A stretch of DNA of 64,000 nt from Moraxella sp035181385 (GCF_035181385.1 NZ_JAXCJK010000001.1:434001-498000); one strand, 5' to 3'; shown: positions 22,982-31,063, numbered from the stretch's first letter. Translations and numbers: made by a program. Notes: generated by a model from the letters alone, not told the origin.

Positions 22982-23875
22982 ATGAATGTAGATTTTAATA
23001 CTTTGGCAAAGCCAGACATGATAGAAACGCTAGATTATGAGACGATTTTATCAAATCGTAAACAAGCACTCATCGCCCGCTTTGATGCCAAAGAACAAGA
23101 CAATATCCGTGCCATCTTGGCTCGTGAATCAGAACCACTCACCAAATTCATTGAAGAAAACGCCTACCGTGAGCTGATTTTGCGAAATCGCATCAACACG
23201 GCGGCTCGCTCATGCCTTTTGGCCTATGCCACAGGGGCCGACCTTGACCATTTGGCTGCTAATTTTGATGTTGTGCGTCTTTTGATCACCCCTGCCACCG
23301 ATGACCACCCTGCCGTCTATGAATCTGATGAGGTATTTCGTGGACGAATTCAGCGTGCCTTTGACCGCCTGAGTGTGGCAGGGCCAGAAGCGGCTTATAA
23401 ATATCACTGCCTGTCTGCCGATGGGCGTGTGGCAGATGTGGCGGTCATCAGCCCGTCCCCTGCGGTGGTTAATATCGCCATTTTGCAAACAGACAGCCAG
23501 ACAGGGGAGGCATCCAAAGAGCTGGTAGACATCGTCAATCGTGCGGTGAATGCCGAAAATGTCCGCCCCATCGCTGACCGTGTTACTGTCCAATCAGCAC
23601 AGATACAGCCTTATCGCATCGTCGCCAAGCTCTACATCACCAAAGACCCAGAAGCGACCAGCGTGCTTACCACCGCCAAGGCAAAAACTCAAAGCTACAC
23701 CCAGTCAAAAAACCGCATCGGACGCTCGGTACGCCTGACCGCCCTTCATCATTGCCTGCACATTGACGGCGTGGCACGCATTGAACTCATCGAACCAAAA
23801 GCCGACATCTCAATCACCGCCTTGCAGGCAGCGTATTGTGAATCCATCAACATCACCATCGGAGGCATTGAGTGA
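22982..23875 (+). CDS. J: Baseplate assembly protein J
   Basis: P2 gpJ family, 297 residues: AYRELILRNRINTAARSCLLAYATGADLDHLA and the FDRLSVAGPEAAYKYHCLSAD segment (quoted in part) are typical. It connects the baseplate wedges. The last codons contain GGAGG, the ribosome site of the next gene; this 15-bp junction is duplicated at 24631. Confidence 0.92.
   Translation: MNVDFNTLAKPDMIETLDYETILSNRKQALIARFDAKEQDNIRAILARESEPLTKFIEENAYRELILRNRINTAARSCLLAYATGADLDHLAANFDVVRLLITPATDDHPAVYESDEVFRGRIQRAFDRLSVAGPEAAYKYHCLSADGRVADVAVISPSPAVVNIAILQTDSQTGEASKELVDIVNRAVNAENVRPIADRVTVQSAQIQPYRIVAKLYITKDPEATSVLTTAKAKTQSYTQSKNRIGRSVRLTALHHCLHIDGVARIELIEPKADISITALQAAYCESINITIGGIE
23861..23875 (+). repeat. 15-bp junction repeat copy 1
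   Basis: GGAGGCATTGAGTGA at the 3' end of J is repeated exactly at 24631-24645 at the 3' end of the inserted methyltransferase-like gene. It includes the ribosome site, the GGIE C terminus and the overlapping start/stop. Confidence 0.85.
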
Positions 23876-24645
23876 AAAACAGCGAACAATACTACAACTG
23901 GCTACAAAAATTTGAAAAAAGAAGTACGAGCGATGACACATTCACACCCCCTATGGTGTATGACATCGTGCTAGATTATGTGCATCAGCATATCTTAAAT
24001 TTGGATAAATTGACGGTAGAACGCCCTTTTTATCCTGATGGTGATTATCAAGCCCACGCCAAAAATTATGATAAAAACACGGTGGTGATTGACAATCCGC
24101 CTTTTTCTATTTTGTCAAAAATCATTGCTTTTTATTTAAAAAATGACATCAAATTCTTTTTATTCGCCCCTGCTTTGACGGTGTTTGGCCCAATGCGACA
24201 TCAAAACTACACCGCCATCATCGCCCCTGCAAGTATCAGCTATGATAATGGAGCGGTGGTAAATACCTGTTTTGTTACCAATCTATGTAATCAGCGAGCG
24301 ATGACTGCCCCCAAGCTATACCAAGCACTAAAAGCATTAGAACAACAAAAACCAACATTGCCAAAATATCAATATCCACCAAATGTGCTGATGGCCAATC
24401 ATTTAAACAAACTGTGCAAAGCGGGCATTGAGTTTAGCGTATCGGATAATGAGAGCGTTTTTATCCGTCAGCTTGATGCCCAAAAACCCCACAAAAAGAC
24501 ATTGTTTGGCGGTGGGCTTTTAATCAGCGAAAATAAAGCCAAAGAGCTACAAGACAAAGAGCTACAAGCCAAAGACAAAGTGATGGTTTGGCAGTTGTCG
24601 GACAAAGAAAAAGGCATCATCACAAGATTAGGAGGCATTGAGTGA
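23872..24645 (+). CDS. DNA methyltransferase-like moron between J and I
   Basis: A 257-residue protein starting GTG within the J stop (GTGA overlap). TSDDTFTPPMVYDIVLDYVH, RPFYPDGDYQ and VVIDNPPFSILSKIIAFYL give the (D/N)PPF catalytic motif IV of N6-adenine methyltransferases at about residue 73. The SAM-binding motif I (FxGxG) is not obvious, so activity is uncertain; the family may be a degenerate or sugar/nucleotide-modifying relative. P2 has no gene here. The C terminus copies the LGGIE end of J, and the A+T content is higher than in J and I, all pointing to insertion. Confidence 0.6.
   Translation: MKNSEQYYNWLQKFEKRSTSDDTFTPPMVYDIVLDYVHQHILNLDKLTVERPFYPDGDYQAHAKNYDKNTVVIDNPPFSILSKIIAFYLKNDIKFFLFAPALTVFGPMRHQNYTAIIAPASISYDNGAVVNTCFVTNLCNQRAMTAPKLYQALKALEQQKPTLPKYQYPPNVLMANHLNKLCKAGIEFSVSDNESVFIRQLDAQKPHKKTLFGGGLLISENKAKELQDKELQAKDKVMVWQLSDKEKGIITRLGGIE
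24631..24645 (+). repeat. 15-bp junction repeat copy 2
   Basis: Second copy of GGAGGCATTGAGTGA. It supplies the ribosome site for gene I after the insertion. Confidence 0.85.
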
Positions 24646-25190
24646 TGGTAATAAACCCTTTGCTACCGCCCAACGCCACCGCCTTTGAGCATACCATCAC
24701 ACAGCAGTTGGCAGATGGCACTCGCCTAGATGCCGATATTGATACGCTCAATCGTATTGATGAGGTTGGCGATGATTTTTTGGGTGTGCTTGCTTGGCAA
24801 TATTCGGTGGACAGCTGGGATGAAAACTGGCAACCATCACTCAAAAGAGAGCTGATTAAAAAATCATTTGCCAATCATGAACTCAAAGGCACAAGAGCCG
24901 CCGTGCGTCAGATTTTGGCAGATTTTGGCTATGAGGCGACCTTCATAGAGTGGTGGCAAGCCACCCCTGCTTTGCCTGCTGGCTCATTTCATCTGCAACT
25001 TGCCACCGCAGGGGCAAAGCTGACCGAGGCGGTCTATCAAGAGATCAACCGCCTCATCTTTGATGCCAAGCCCGTCAGTCGCCACTTAACCAACTTGTCC
25101 ATCGTCTTGACACCAAAAGCCTTTGTTCATCTGGGCGTAGCGGTGCATATGGGCGATGAAACCATCATTTACCCCAAGGAGACACCATGA
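24645..25190 (+). CDS. I: Tail protein I
   Basis: P2 gpI family baseplate protein, 181 residues: LLPPNATAFEHTITQQLAD, then DFLGVLAWQYSVDSWDENW and KGTRAAVRQILADFG. It links J to the tail fibre. ATG at 24645 is preferred; GTG at 24642 is possible. The next gene overlaps by 4 bases. Confidence 0.93.
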   Translation: MVINPLLPPNATAFEHTITQQLADGTRLDADIDTLNRIDEVGDDFLGVLAWQYSVDSWDENWQPSLKRELIKKSFANHELKGTRAAVRQILADFGYEATFIEWWQATPALPAGSFHLQLATAGAKLTEAVYQEINRLIFDAKPVSRHLTNLSIVLTPKAFVHLGVAVHMGDETIIYPKETP

Positions 25191-27160
25191 CCACCTATCA
25201 TACGCTCACCACCAATAATGGCAAAGCACAGATCGCCCATGCCATCACCAACAACACCAAAATAGACATCACGCATCTGGCGGTGGGTGATGGACGAGGT
25301 GCGACCCCCACCCCCAATGCCAACGCCACAAGGCTTGTCGCCGAAAAAGCACGGGTGGCGGTTAATCGGGTCTCCATTCATGCCACCAACGCCAACTGGA
25401 TTGAGGTATCTGCCGTCATTCCATCTACTTTGGGTGGTTTTACGGTGCGTGAAATCGGGCTGTACGCAGAGCAGACGCTGATCGCTTTTGGGTCATTTCC
25501 AGAGACCTACAAGCCAACCGCCACCGAAGGCGGTGCCAGAGAGATGTCCATTCGTATCATCATCGCCGTAGAAGATGCCGAGGTTGTCAATGTGATGCTA
25601 GATGATTCGCTCATCTATGCCACAAGGCGGTGGGTAACAGATCATTTTATCGGGCGTGGTGATGTCATCAACCACCTGAGCAGCACCGATACCACCAAGC
25701 CGTTATCTGCCAATATGGGTAAATTGCTTGATGAAAAAATCAGCACAAAAGCAAGTACAACCACAGCAGGCATAGTACAGCTTAATAATAGCCTAAGCTC
25801 CACAAGTCAAACCCAAGCTTTAACAGCGGGTATGGGTAAAGCCCTAAAAGATGAGATTAACGCCATCAGTGCAGACAAAATGACATTAAGAGGTACACTA
25901 GACACTACAGACTTAAACACGCTAAATGCAACTAATAGCACTGGTATCTGGCACCAAACACATGATGCCAATGCTACCACAGCAAGAAACTACCCAGTAA
26001 GCCAAGCAGGCACTTTGTGGGTGTTACCAGCAGCCTATGCAGGTCAGCAAATTTATGTACCCTACAGTCAAGACACGATATACAAAAGAACCAGCACACG
26101 CACAGGTGGGTGGGAAAGCTGGCAGTCTTTTAATGCAACTCATACCCATGCGTTTAACCAAATCACAGGCGTACCAACAGCTGGCACAAGCACCGCTGGC
26201 ATAGTACAGCTATCGCACACCATTAACGGCTCAGATAGGACTAAGGCAGCATCAGAATATGCACTAGGACAGCTACATACTCTTGCCACTCAGGCACGAG
26301 ACACCGCTAATGGCATCTCTTTGACATGGGGCAATATTCAAAATAAACCCAGAGACTTCACCCCATCTGCTCATACCCATGCGTTTAACCAAATCACAGG
26401 CGTACCAACAGCTGGCACAAGCACCGCAGGCATAGTACAGCTATCGCACGCAACCAATGGCACGGACAAAACCAAAGCAGCCAGTGAGTTCGCATTAGGC
26501 GAAGTACGCCGCATGGCAAATCAAGCACAGGTAACAGCGGACGGCATTGCTCTAACTTGGAACAATATTCAAAATAAACCCAGAGATTTTACCCCATCTG
26601 CTCATACCCATGCGTTTAACCAAATCACAGGCGTACCAACAGCTGGCACAAGCACCGCAGGCATAGTACAGCTTAATAATAGTCTGACATCAACAAGTCA
26701 AACCCAAGCTTTAACAGCAAATATAGGTAAATTGCTAAACGACATCAAGCTTGACCGCACACAAAACGCTGCCTCAGCGTCAAAACTTGCGACGCCAAGA
26801 CGCATCGCCCTAACAGGAGCAGTAACTGGTAATGTCAATTTTGATGGGTCATCAAATGTCAGCATGACAACCGCTTTTGATTTATCGCACTTTGCTAGCA
26901 ATAAAACACAAAATGGCTATCAAAAATTACCAAGCGGTTTGATTTTACAATGGGGAGACGCACAAACTTATCAAACGACTATTTTCCCAATAACTTTTCC
27001 ATCCAGCATTTCCTGTCTGGTTGTAACGCCTAAATCTACAAGTCTGATAGCAGCTTTTGCTACAAGTCATGTTACTAATAGAGGTTTTAGAATATTTACC
27101 AGTGCAGGACAATCCTCATCAGGTATTGAGGGTTTCTATTGGTTCGCCATAGGCTATTAA
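25187..27160 (+). CDS. H: Tail fibre protein H
   Basis: A 657-residue fibre. Residues 1-165 are the conserved P2 H attachment domain (ITHLAVGDGRGATPTPNANA, FTVREIGLYAEQTLIAFGSF). The shaft has tail-collar-type repeats (TTAGIVQLNNSLSSTSQTQA) and three near-identical copies of THAFNQITGVPTAGTSTAGI. The C-terminal 100 residues (QKLPSGLILQWGDAQT onwards) are the pyocin-type receptor tip that decides host range. Confidence 0.92.
   Translation: MTTYHTLTTNNGKAQIAHAITNNTKIDITHLAVGDGRGATPTPNANATRLVAEKARVAVNRVSIHATNANWIEVSAVIPSTLGGFTVREIGLYAEQTLIAFGSFPETYKPTATEGGAREMSIRIIIAVEDAEVVNVMLDDSLIYATRRWVTDHFIGRGDVINHLSSTDTTKPLSANMGKLLDEKISTKASTTTAGIVQLNNSLSSTSQTQALTAGMGKALKDEINAISADKMTLRGTLDTTDLNTLNATNSTGIWHQTHDANATTARNYPVSQAGTLWVLPAAYAGQQIYVPYSQDTIYKRTSTRTGGWESWQSFNATHTHAFNQITGVPTAGTSTAGIVQLSHTINGSDRTKAASEYALGQLHTLATQARDTANGISLTWGNIQNKPRDFTPSAHTHAFNQITGVPTAGTSTAGIVQLSHATNGTDKTKAASEFALGEVRRMANQAQVTADGIALTWNNIQNKPRDFTPSAHTHAFNQITGVPTAGTSTAGIVQLNNSLTSTSQTQALTANIGKLLNDIKLDRTQNAASASKLATPRRIALTGAVTGNVNFDGSSNVSMTTAFDLSHFASNKTQNGYQKLPSGLILQWGDAQTYQTTIFPITFPSSISCLVVTPKSTSLIAAFATSHVTNRGFRIFTSAGQSSSGIEGFYWFAIGY
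26141..26672 (+). repeat. Three-copy repeat in tail fibre shaft
   Basis: Near-identical segments of about 70-90 bases start at about 26141, 26371 and 26601, a period of 230 bases. Each encodes HTHAFNQITGVPTAGTSTAG. DNA identity is much higher than needed for protein identity, which suggests recent duplication or gene conversion. Confidence 0.85.
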
Positions 27161-27177
27161 ATAAAAGGAGAAACACA

Positions 27178-27780
27178 GTGAAACATTTTAGCCCCAGCAA
27201 TCAAGCATTTTATGATTTATCGCTAAATTATCCCAATTTGCCAGATGATTTGGTGGAAATTGATGAACAAACTTATCAAGCTTTATTCTCTAAATTAGGG
27301 CAAGGCTGTCATATCAATGCTGATTTAAGTGCGTCCGAGCCACAACCAAGCCATCACCATATTTGGCAAGATGGCAGGTGGATACTTGATGCAGAAAAAT
27401 CCACCTTACAAGATGAAGTTTGGGAGCAAATCAAACAAAAACGCCACACCATCACTCGTGGTGGGGTCTATGTCAAATCGGTCAAAAAGTGGTTTCATAC
27501 CGATGATGCGTCTCGTACGCAGTACTTGGCGTTGCAGATTTTGCCTGAGCTACCGCCTGAGCTTATGTGGAAAACGATGGATAACAGCTTTGTAAAAATG
27601 GACAAGGCACTCATTACCGAGCTTGCGATGACGATTTTACAAGCTGAACAAGCCAATTTCATCATTGCAGAGAAACACAAAGCTTTAATGATGCAAGCAG
27701 ACAATCCCTTAGATTATGATTACTCAACTGGTTGGACAGCCATTTATGATGAACCAACCAACCCAACCCAACTAACCTAA
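27178..27780 (+). CDS. Tail fibre assembly-type protein
   Basis: A 200-residue protein in the position of P2 G. GTG at 27178 follows AAAGGAG. The C-terminal half carries a DUF4376-like region (KQKRHTITRGGVYVKSVKKW, then DASRTQYLALQIL). Such proteins help fold or attach the fibre tip and vary with it. It ends in a tract of Asn-Pro-Thr codons. Confidence 0.7.
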   Translation: MKHFSPSNQAFYDLSLNYPNLPDDLVEIDEQTYQALFSKLGQGCHINADLSASEPQPSHHHIWQDGRWILDAEKSTLQDEVWEQIKQKRHTITRGGVYVKSVKKWFHTDDASRTQYLALQILPELPPELMWKTMDNSFVKMDKALITELAMTILQAEQANFIIAEKHKALMMQADNPLDYDYSTGWTAIYDEPTNPTQLT

Positions 27781-27798
27781 CCAACCCAACTAACCTAA
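27763..27798 (+). repeat. 18-bp tandem repeat at gene end
   Basis: CCAACCCAACTAACCTAA occurs twice in tandem, with a further partial copy on each side. It spans the stop codon of the fibre-assembly gene and the gap before the next gene. Confidence 0.85.
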
Positions 27799-27813
27799 CC
27801 AAAGGAGCAACCA

Positions 27814-28278
27814 ATGAATAAAGTCTATTTAGCCAGCTATCACGGCCGTGCGGACAAACTGTTTCACCGCATTTGCGATGGCATTACTCGCTTTTTTACA
27901 AGGGGTAAATATTCACACAGTGAGATTGCCATCGATCTAGGCAATGGCACTTATGCTTGTTATACCTCAAGCTATCGTGATGGCGGTGTGCGGTGCAAAG
28001 TGATGGCATTGCCGTCTGATAAATGGGATTTAATCGCCCTCGATGGCTTGTCTGAAAGCGACATTCACAGATATTTTCGCCAGACGCAAGGGGCAGATTA
28101 TGACCTGTTTGGGGCATTAGGCTGTGTGGTCGGTCTAAGACAACATGAGAACAAGTTTTTTTGCTCAGAATGGTGCTATAACGCCATTTTTGGGTCAAAT
28201 CAGGGCTTTCGGTTTAGCCCTGTCATGCTGGGCGAGGTTGTCAAACACCGCCACTCTGCTGGCCAGAACGGAGAATAA
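27814..28278 (+). CDS. Permuted NlpC/P60-like hydrolase (YiiX type)
   Basis: A 154-residue protein with the circularly permuted papain-like pattern: His in GKYSHSEIAI (about residue 35) precedes Cys in KFFCSEWCYNAIF (about residue 113). Family members cleave amide bonds in peptidoglycan or lipids. Placed just ahead of holin and endolysin, it could aid lysis or modify the envelope. No signal peptide. Confidence 0.7.
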   Translation: MNKVYLASYHGRADKLFHRICDGITRFFTRGKYSHSEIAIDLGNGTYACYTSSYRDGGVRCKVMALPSDKWDLIALDGLSESDIHRYFRQTQGADYDLFGALGCVVGLRQHENKFFCSEWCYNAIFGSNQGFRFSPVMLGEVVKHRHSAGQNGE

Positions 28279-28280
28279 CT

Positions 28281-28577
28281 GTGAATGATTTTTATCAGTA
28301 TTTATCGGAGGTGTGGCTACACACCAAGATCGCCGCCACCAGTTTTATGATGGCAACGCTGATGGCAGTGTTTCGCACCAAAGCACAATATGGGCGTGTG
28401 GATTTGCTTGAATCCATCATGTGCGGACTGTTTGCCATTGGCATTTGGTCGTTTTTGGATTGGTTTCATATTCCACAGACCGCAAGCGTTGGCTTGGCCA
28501 GTGCTATCGGCTATTTTGGCACGCATTGGCTGGCGGATTTTATCAAAGAATATCTACAAAAAGGGGTCAAAAAATGA
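28281..28577 (+). CDS. Holin
   Basis: A 98-residue protein starting GTG with three hydrophobic segments: IAATSFMMATLMAVF, MCGLFAIGIWSFLDWF and VGLASAIGYFGTHWLADFI, then a basic tail (KEYLQKGVKK). This matches class I phage holins of the lambda-S-like PF05106 type. It overlaps the M15 gene start (ATGA). Confidence 0.8.
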   Translation: MNDFYQYLSEVWLHTKIAATSFMMATLMAVFRTKAQYGRVDLLESIMCGLFAIGIWSFLDWFHIPQTASVGLASAIGYFGTHWLADFIKEYLQKGVKK

Positions 28578-29080
28578 ACACAAACTCAAACCAAAAAGAC
28601 AGCATACAGCTCACCAAAAACTTCACCCTATCCGAGCTGACACGCTCAAGCACCGCCGATCGCCTTGGGCTCATCAACACCCCAGATGAGCGTGCCGTCG
28701 CCAATCTACGCCTGTCGGCTCGTGGGCTGTGGCAACCAGCACGAGACATCTTGGGCGTGCCAATGCAGGTAAGCTCAGGCTATCGCAGTCAGACGCTCAA
28801 CCGTGCCATCGGTGGTAGCCCCACATCAGCCCACCGCTACGGTCTTGCCATTGATTTTACCGCCAAAGCTTTTGGCAACACACGCAAAGTCGCTCGATAT
28901 CTGGTCGCAGAGCTAAAAGCTCGTGGCATCAAGTTTGACCAGCTGATCCTTGAATTTCCAGATTCTCCCAACTCATGGATTCATCTAGGCTACAAACACC
29001 CCAATGGGCAGCAGCGTGGGCAAGTCTTGACCGCCATCAAGCGTGGCGGACGGACGGTGTATGTCAGTGGATTAAGATAA
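28574..29080 (+). CDS. Endolysin, M15-type peptidase
   Basis: A 168-residue zinc peptidase of the PF08291 type: FTLSELTRSSTADRLGLINT, then SSGYRSQTLNRAIGGSPTSA, HRYGLAIDFT (zinc His and Asp) and SWIHLGY (third zinc ligand). It cuts peptide cross-links of peptidoglycan. The lack of a signal peptide fits export through the upstream holin. ATG at 28574 overlaps the holin stop. Confidence 0.85.
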   Translation: MNTNSNQKDSIQLTKNFTLSELTRSSTADRLGLINTPDERAVANLRLSARGLWQPARDILGVPMQVSSGYRSQTLNRAIGGSPTSAHRYGLAIDFTAKAFGNTRKVARYLVAELKARGIKFDQLILEFPDSPNSWIHLGYKHPNGQQRGQVLTAIKRGGRTVYVSGLR

Positions 29081-29086
29081 AAAAGC

Positions 29087-29121
29087 AAAACGCCCAAAGC
29101 TGGCAGGCTCTGAGCGTTTTT
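29087..29121 (+). terminator. Island hairpin T1
   Basis: AAAACGCCCA ... GAGCGTTTT, one of seven copies of a 35-bp terminator unit (inner part AAGCTGGCAGGCTC). This one follows the endolysin stop directly. Confidence 0.85.
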
Positions 29122-29156
29122 AATTTAACCCTAGTTACAGTAGGAGTAAATCATCA

Positions 29157-29312
29157 GTGAATTTTACCATAGATTTGGGTAAATTGGGAGAATTACCTAT
29201 GTTAAATTTGTTAATCCTAGGTGTTTTTTCATTATTGATTGTATTTGTGTGGCGGTTGCCAAACATTCTAAGCGAATGGCGAAAGTTTAAGGGTGAAAAT
29301 CAGTGGGATTAA
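29157..29312 (+). CDS. Single-span microprotein m1 (MNF type)
   Basis: GTG start behind TAGGAGTAAATCAT. The 51-residue protein begins MNFTIDLGKLGELPM, then one membrane helix (LNLLILGVFSLLIVFVW) and a basic tail (RKFKGENQWD). It shares the MNF.I start and helix-FVWR pattern with m4 (31102), and the leader and start with m5 (44270). It lies just downstream of terminator T1. Function unknown. Confidence 0.65.
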   Translation: MNFTIDLGKLGELPMLNLLILGVFSLLIVFVWRLPNILSEWRKFKGENQWD

Positions 29313-29337
29313 GGCTTAGCAAAGACAGGTAGATGAG

Positions 29338-29535
29338 CTATTCCCCTTTTATTGCACGAGCATGGGCAAGTATGGCTTGCTTGATGGCATAGGCTTGATT
29401 GCCCTCATAGTGTGCTTTGATGGCTTGCAAGGCATCAAAAACCGCCTGCTCGTGTTCGCTGATGACAAGCGATGTACGCAGTAAAGCACGGTTTTGATAG
29501 GCGATATTGGCACGGACTTGGGCGGACTTGGTCAT
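29338..29535 (-). CDS. RHH-like protein of cassette D
   Basis: A 65-residue protein: ANIAYQNRALLRTSLVISEHEQAVFDALQAI (quoted in parts), then YAIKQAILAHARAIKGE. The strand RTSLVI followed by two helices suits a ribbon-helix-helix fold. It is close to the cassette C and E proteins and differs from the MPK subtype of A, B and F in its N-terminal tail. Confidence 0.65.
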   Translation of the reverse strand: MTKSAQVRANIAYQNRALLRTSLVISEHEQAVFDALQAIKAHYEGNQAYAIKQAILAHARAIKGE

Positions 29536-29657
29536 ATAAACCCCTTGATTTTTTTAAAAATGATGCTAATATAGGGGGTAAGGAGTGCGTTAGATGAGAT
29601 TGCTGTCCCACCTAACGCCCTGTAAAGCAACTGTCATTGATTTACAGGCTTGCTATC

Positions 29658-29723
29658 TTAATACGCTGGTGTTGCTAGCAGTAGTAAGACAACAAAAACG
29701 ATGAGCTTGATAAGTGCGTTCAT
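29658..29723 (-). CDS. Hydrophobic 21-residue peptide D
   Basis: MNALIKLIVFVVLLLLA then TPAY, with Lys at position 6 and a single helix. Ribosome site CTAAGGAG at 29737-29730. Confidence 0.7.
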   Translation of the reverse strand: MNALIKLIVFVVLLLLATPAY

Positions 29724-29766
29724 CGTTTTCTCCTTAGTTTACGGTAACGGTGGCTACCGTTTACCA

Positions 29767-29824
29767 ATCAAGCACCCCCTGTGCTTGATGTGCCTATCAT
29801 ATAGCACTAGATATATTTTATCAA
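29767..29824 (-). promoter_or_regulatory. Cassette D promoter, operator and 5' stem-loop
   Basis: TTGATA (29824-29819), 17 bases, TATGAT (29801-29796). ATAGCACT and AGTGCTAT form an inverted repeat flanking the spacer, a likely operator. ATCAAGCAC (29767-29775) and GTGCTTGAT (29781-29789) form a perfect 9-bp stem at the RNA 5' end. Confidence 0.78.
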
Positions 29825-29885
29825 GTGCTATATACCAAAAATCTGCTCATTTTGGGCGGATTTTTTTATTGCTCAAATATCCCTT

Positions 29886-29948
29886 TGTTGTAAATCCATC
29901 ATCTACAACATCTCATCATTTACCCACACGCCATTCATCAAGCATAAT
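29886..29948 (+). promoter_or_regulatory. Late promoter with Ogr box 5
   Basis: TGTTGTAAAT-CCATC-ATCTACAACA (29886-29910) and CATAAT (29943-29948). The predicted start near 29955 is 57 bases from the dyad centre. Confidence 0.72.
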
Positions 29949-29959
29949 AGCCATAAAGC

Positions 29960-29995
29960 AAAACGCCCAAAGCTGGCAGGCTCTGGGCGTTTTTA
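29960..29995 (+). terminator. Island hairpin T2, at start of late transcript
   Basis: AAAACGCCCA ... TGGGCGTTTTT. It begins about 5 bases after the predicted late start site, so it would act as an attenuator for the downstream microprotein m2. Confidence 0.8.
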
Positions 29996-30095
29996 ATCTC
30001 AATTTCGCATATTGATAGGTTTATTATAAATGTTTAGAAATCATAAATCAAGTAAATTAACTGTCAGCGGTAGAATGACACAGCGGGGAGCGGAT

Positions 30096-30197
30096 ATGGT
30101 TGGCATATTATTAGCGGTAGCAGGGATTATCTTTGCGACATTGGCAGGCGTAGCTCTGGTGATGATGGCGTATGCGTATATCAAATTAGGGGGCTAA
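30096..30197 (+). CDS. Single-span microprotein m2
   Basis: A 33-residue frame behind GGGGAG: MVGILLAVAGIIFATLAGVA then LVMMAYAYIKLGG. Almost entirely one hydrophobic helix. Its stop abuts the stop of the convergent RHH-E gene. Translation is inferred from the ribosome site and from the repeated module layout. Confidence 0.5.
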   Translation: MVGILLAVAGIIFATLAGVALVMMAYAYIKLGG

Positions 30198-30410
30198 TCA
30201 AGCCCCCTGCTCTAAACCTTTGGCGTACTCAACCAAAGCGGTCTTGATTGCCATTGCCTTTGAGCAGTCTTTGTGAGCCATAATCTTGTTTAGGGCTTCT
30301 AAAACTTCTGGCTCGGTGTGGCTGATGACTAGGCTGATTTTGGCAAGAGCCTTGTCAAGATAGTTGGTTGTGGCTCTTTTGCGTGCTTGTGGTGTGGCGA
30401 TGTCTGCCAT
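30198..30410 (-). CDS. RHH-like protein of cassette E
   Basis: A 70-residue protein: RATTNYLDKALAKISLVISH, then EVLEALNKIMAHKDCSKAMA and IKTALVEYAKGLEQ. Same subtype as C and D. The cassette promoter has a perfect 18-bp palindrome, the best candidate target for this protein. Confidence 0.65.
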   Translation of the reverse strand: MADIATPQARKRATTNYLDKALAKISLVISHTEPEVLEALNKIMAHKDCSKAMAIKTALVEYAKGLEQGA

Positions 30411-30518
30411 AACTACCCCTTGATTTTTTTAAAATAAATGCTATGATAAAGATAAGGAGTGGCTAGGCGTTTCCACCTAACCTGCCTTAGTAGCTGCAAC
30501 TACCTTAGGCGTTTACTG

Positions 30519-30584
30519 TTAGTAAGCTGGATAACTTAGCAACAGCAGAGCGATGATTGCAACAAGTTTAGCGACTGTCTTCAT
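30519..30584 (-). CDS. Hydrophobic 21-residue peptide E
   Basis: MKTVAKLVAIIALLLL then SYPAY. The ribosome site ATAAGGAG (30599-30592) is fully complementary over 8 bases to CTCCTTAT (30459-30452) downstream in the same RNA. Confidence 0.7.
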   Translation of the reverse strand: MKTVAKLVAIIALLLLSYPAY

Positions 30585-30625
30585 CGTTTCTCTCCTTATT
30601 TTACCGCTAGGCTTGTCCTAGCCCA

Positions 30626-30682
30626 ATCAACACCCCTTGTGTTGATGGATAATATTGTATTATATAATACAAGCAAAGTCAA
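30626..30682 (-). promoter_or_regulatory. Cassette E promoter, operator and 5' stem-loop
   Basis: TTGACT (30682-30677), 17 bases, TACAAT (30659-30654). The perfect palindrome TTGTATTATATAATACAA (30655-30672) lies across spacer and -10. ATCAACAC (30626-30633) and GTGTTGAT (30639-30646) form the 5' stem-loop. Confidence 0.8.
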
Positions 30683-30738
30683 GTATTTTGCACCCAAAAG
30701 GTGTGAATTATTTGGCTTTTTTTATTGCCAAAGCCTTT

Positions 30739-30800
30739 TGTTGTAAATCCCCCATCTACAACATCTCATCATTTACCCCCACGCCAATCATCGACATAAT
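30739..30800 (+). promoter_or_regulatory. Late promoter with Ogr box 6
   Basis: TGTTGTAAAT-CCCCC-ATCTACAACA (30739-30763) with CATAAT at 30795-30800; predicted start near 30807, 56 bases from the centre. Confidence 0.72.
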
Positions 30801-30811
30801 AGCCATAAAGC

Positions 30812-30845
30812 AAAACGCCCAAAGACGGCAATCTTTGAGCGTTTT
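30812..30845 (+). terminator. Island hairpin T3
   Basis: AAAACGCCCAAAGA ... TCTTTGAGCGTTTT. The inner sequence differs from the other copies, yet still pairs, so the stem rather than the sequence is kept. Confidence 0.82.
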
Positions 30846-30880
30846 ATTACCCATTTAACCCTAACTTAAACGGATAACTC

Positions 30881-31024
30881 ATGGACTATCTTAACATAAT
30901 TGCGAGTATTATGAAACAGCTACTTGAAAAACATGGCTTATTGATGGCATGGGCAAGCATTGCCAGTCTTATTGCTCTTTGGAAGCTTGACGCCATCTTG
31001 ACCGCCATTCATTTGTATTTATAA
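30881..31024 (+). CDS. Single-span microprotein m3
   Basis: A 47-residue frame, MDYLNIIASIMKQLLEKHGL then LMAWASIASLIALWKLDAIL. One helix in residues 18-36 with an amphipathic N-terminal part. The ribosome site is weak. Terminator T4 follows the stop at once. Confidence 0.5.
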   Translation: MDYLNIIASIMKQLLEKHGLLMAWASIASLIALWKLDAILTAIHLYL

Positions 31025-31027
31025 AGC

Positions 31028-31063
31028 AAAACGCCCAAAGCTGGCAGGCTCTGGGCGTTTTTA
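31028..31063 (+). terminator. Island hairpin T4
   Basis: AAAACGCCCA ... TGGGCGTTTTT directly after the m3 stop and 38 bases before m4; same unit as T1, T2 and T5-T7. Confidence 0.85.
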
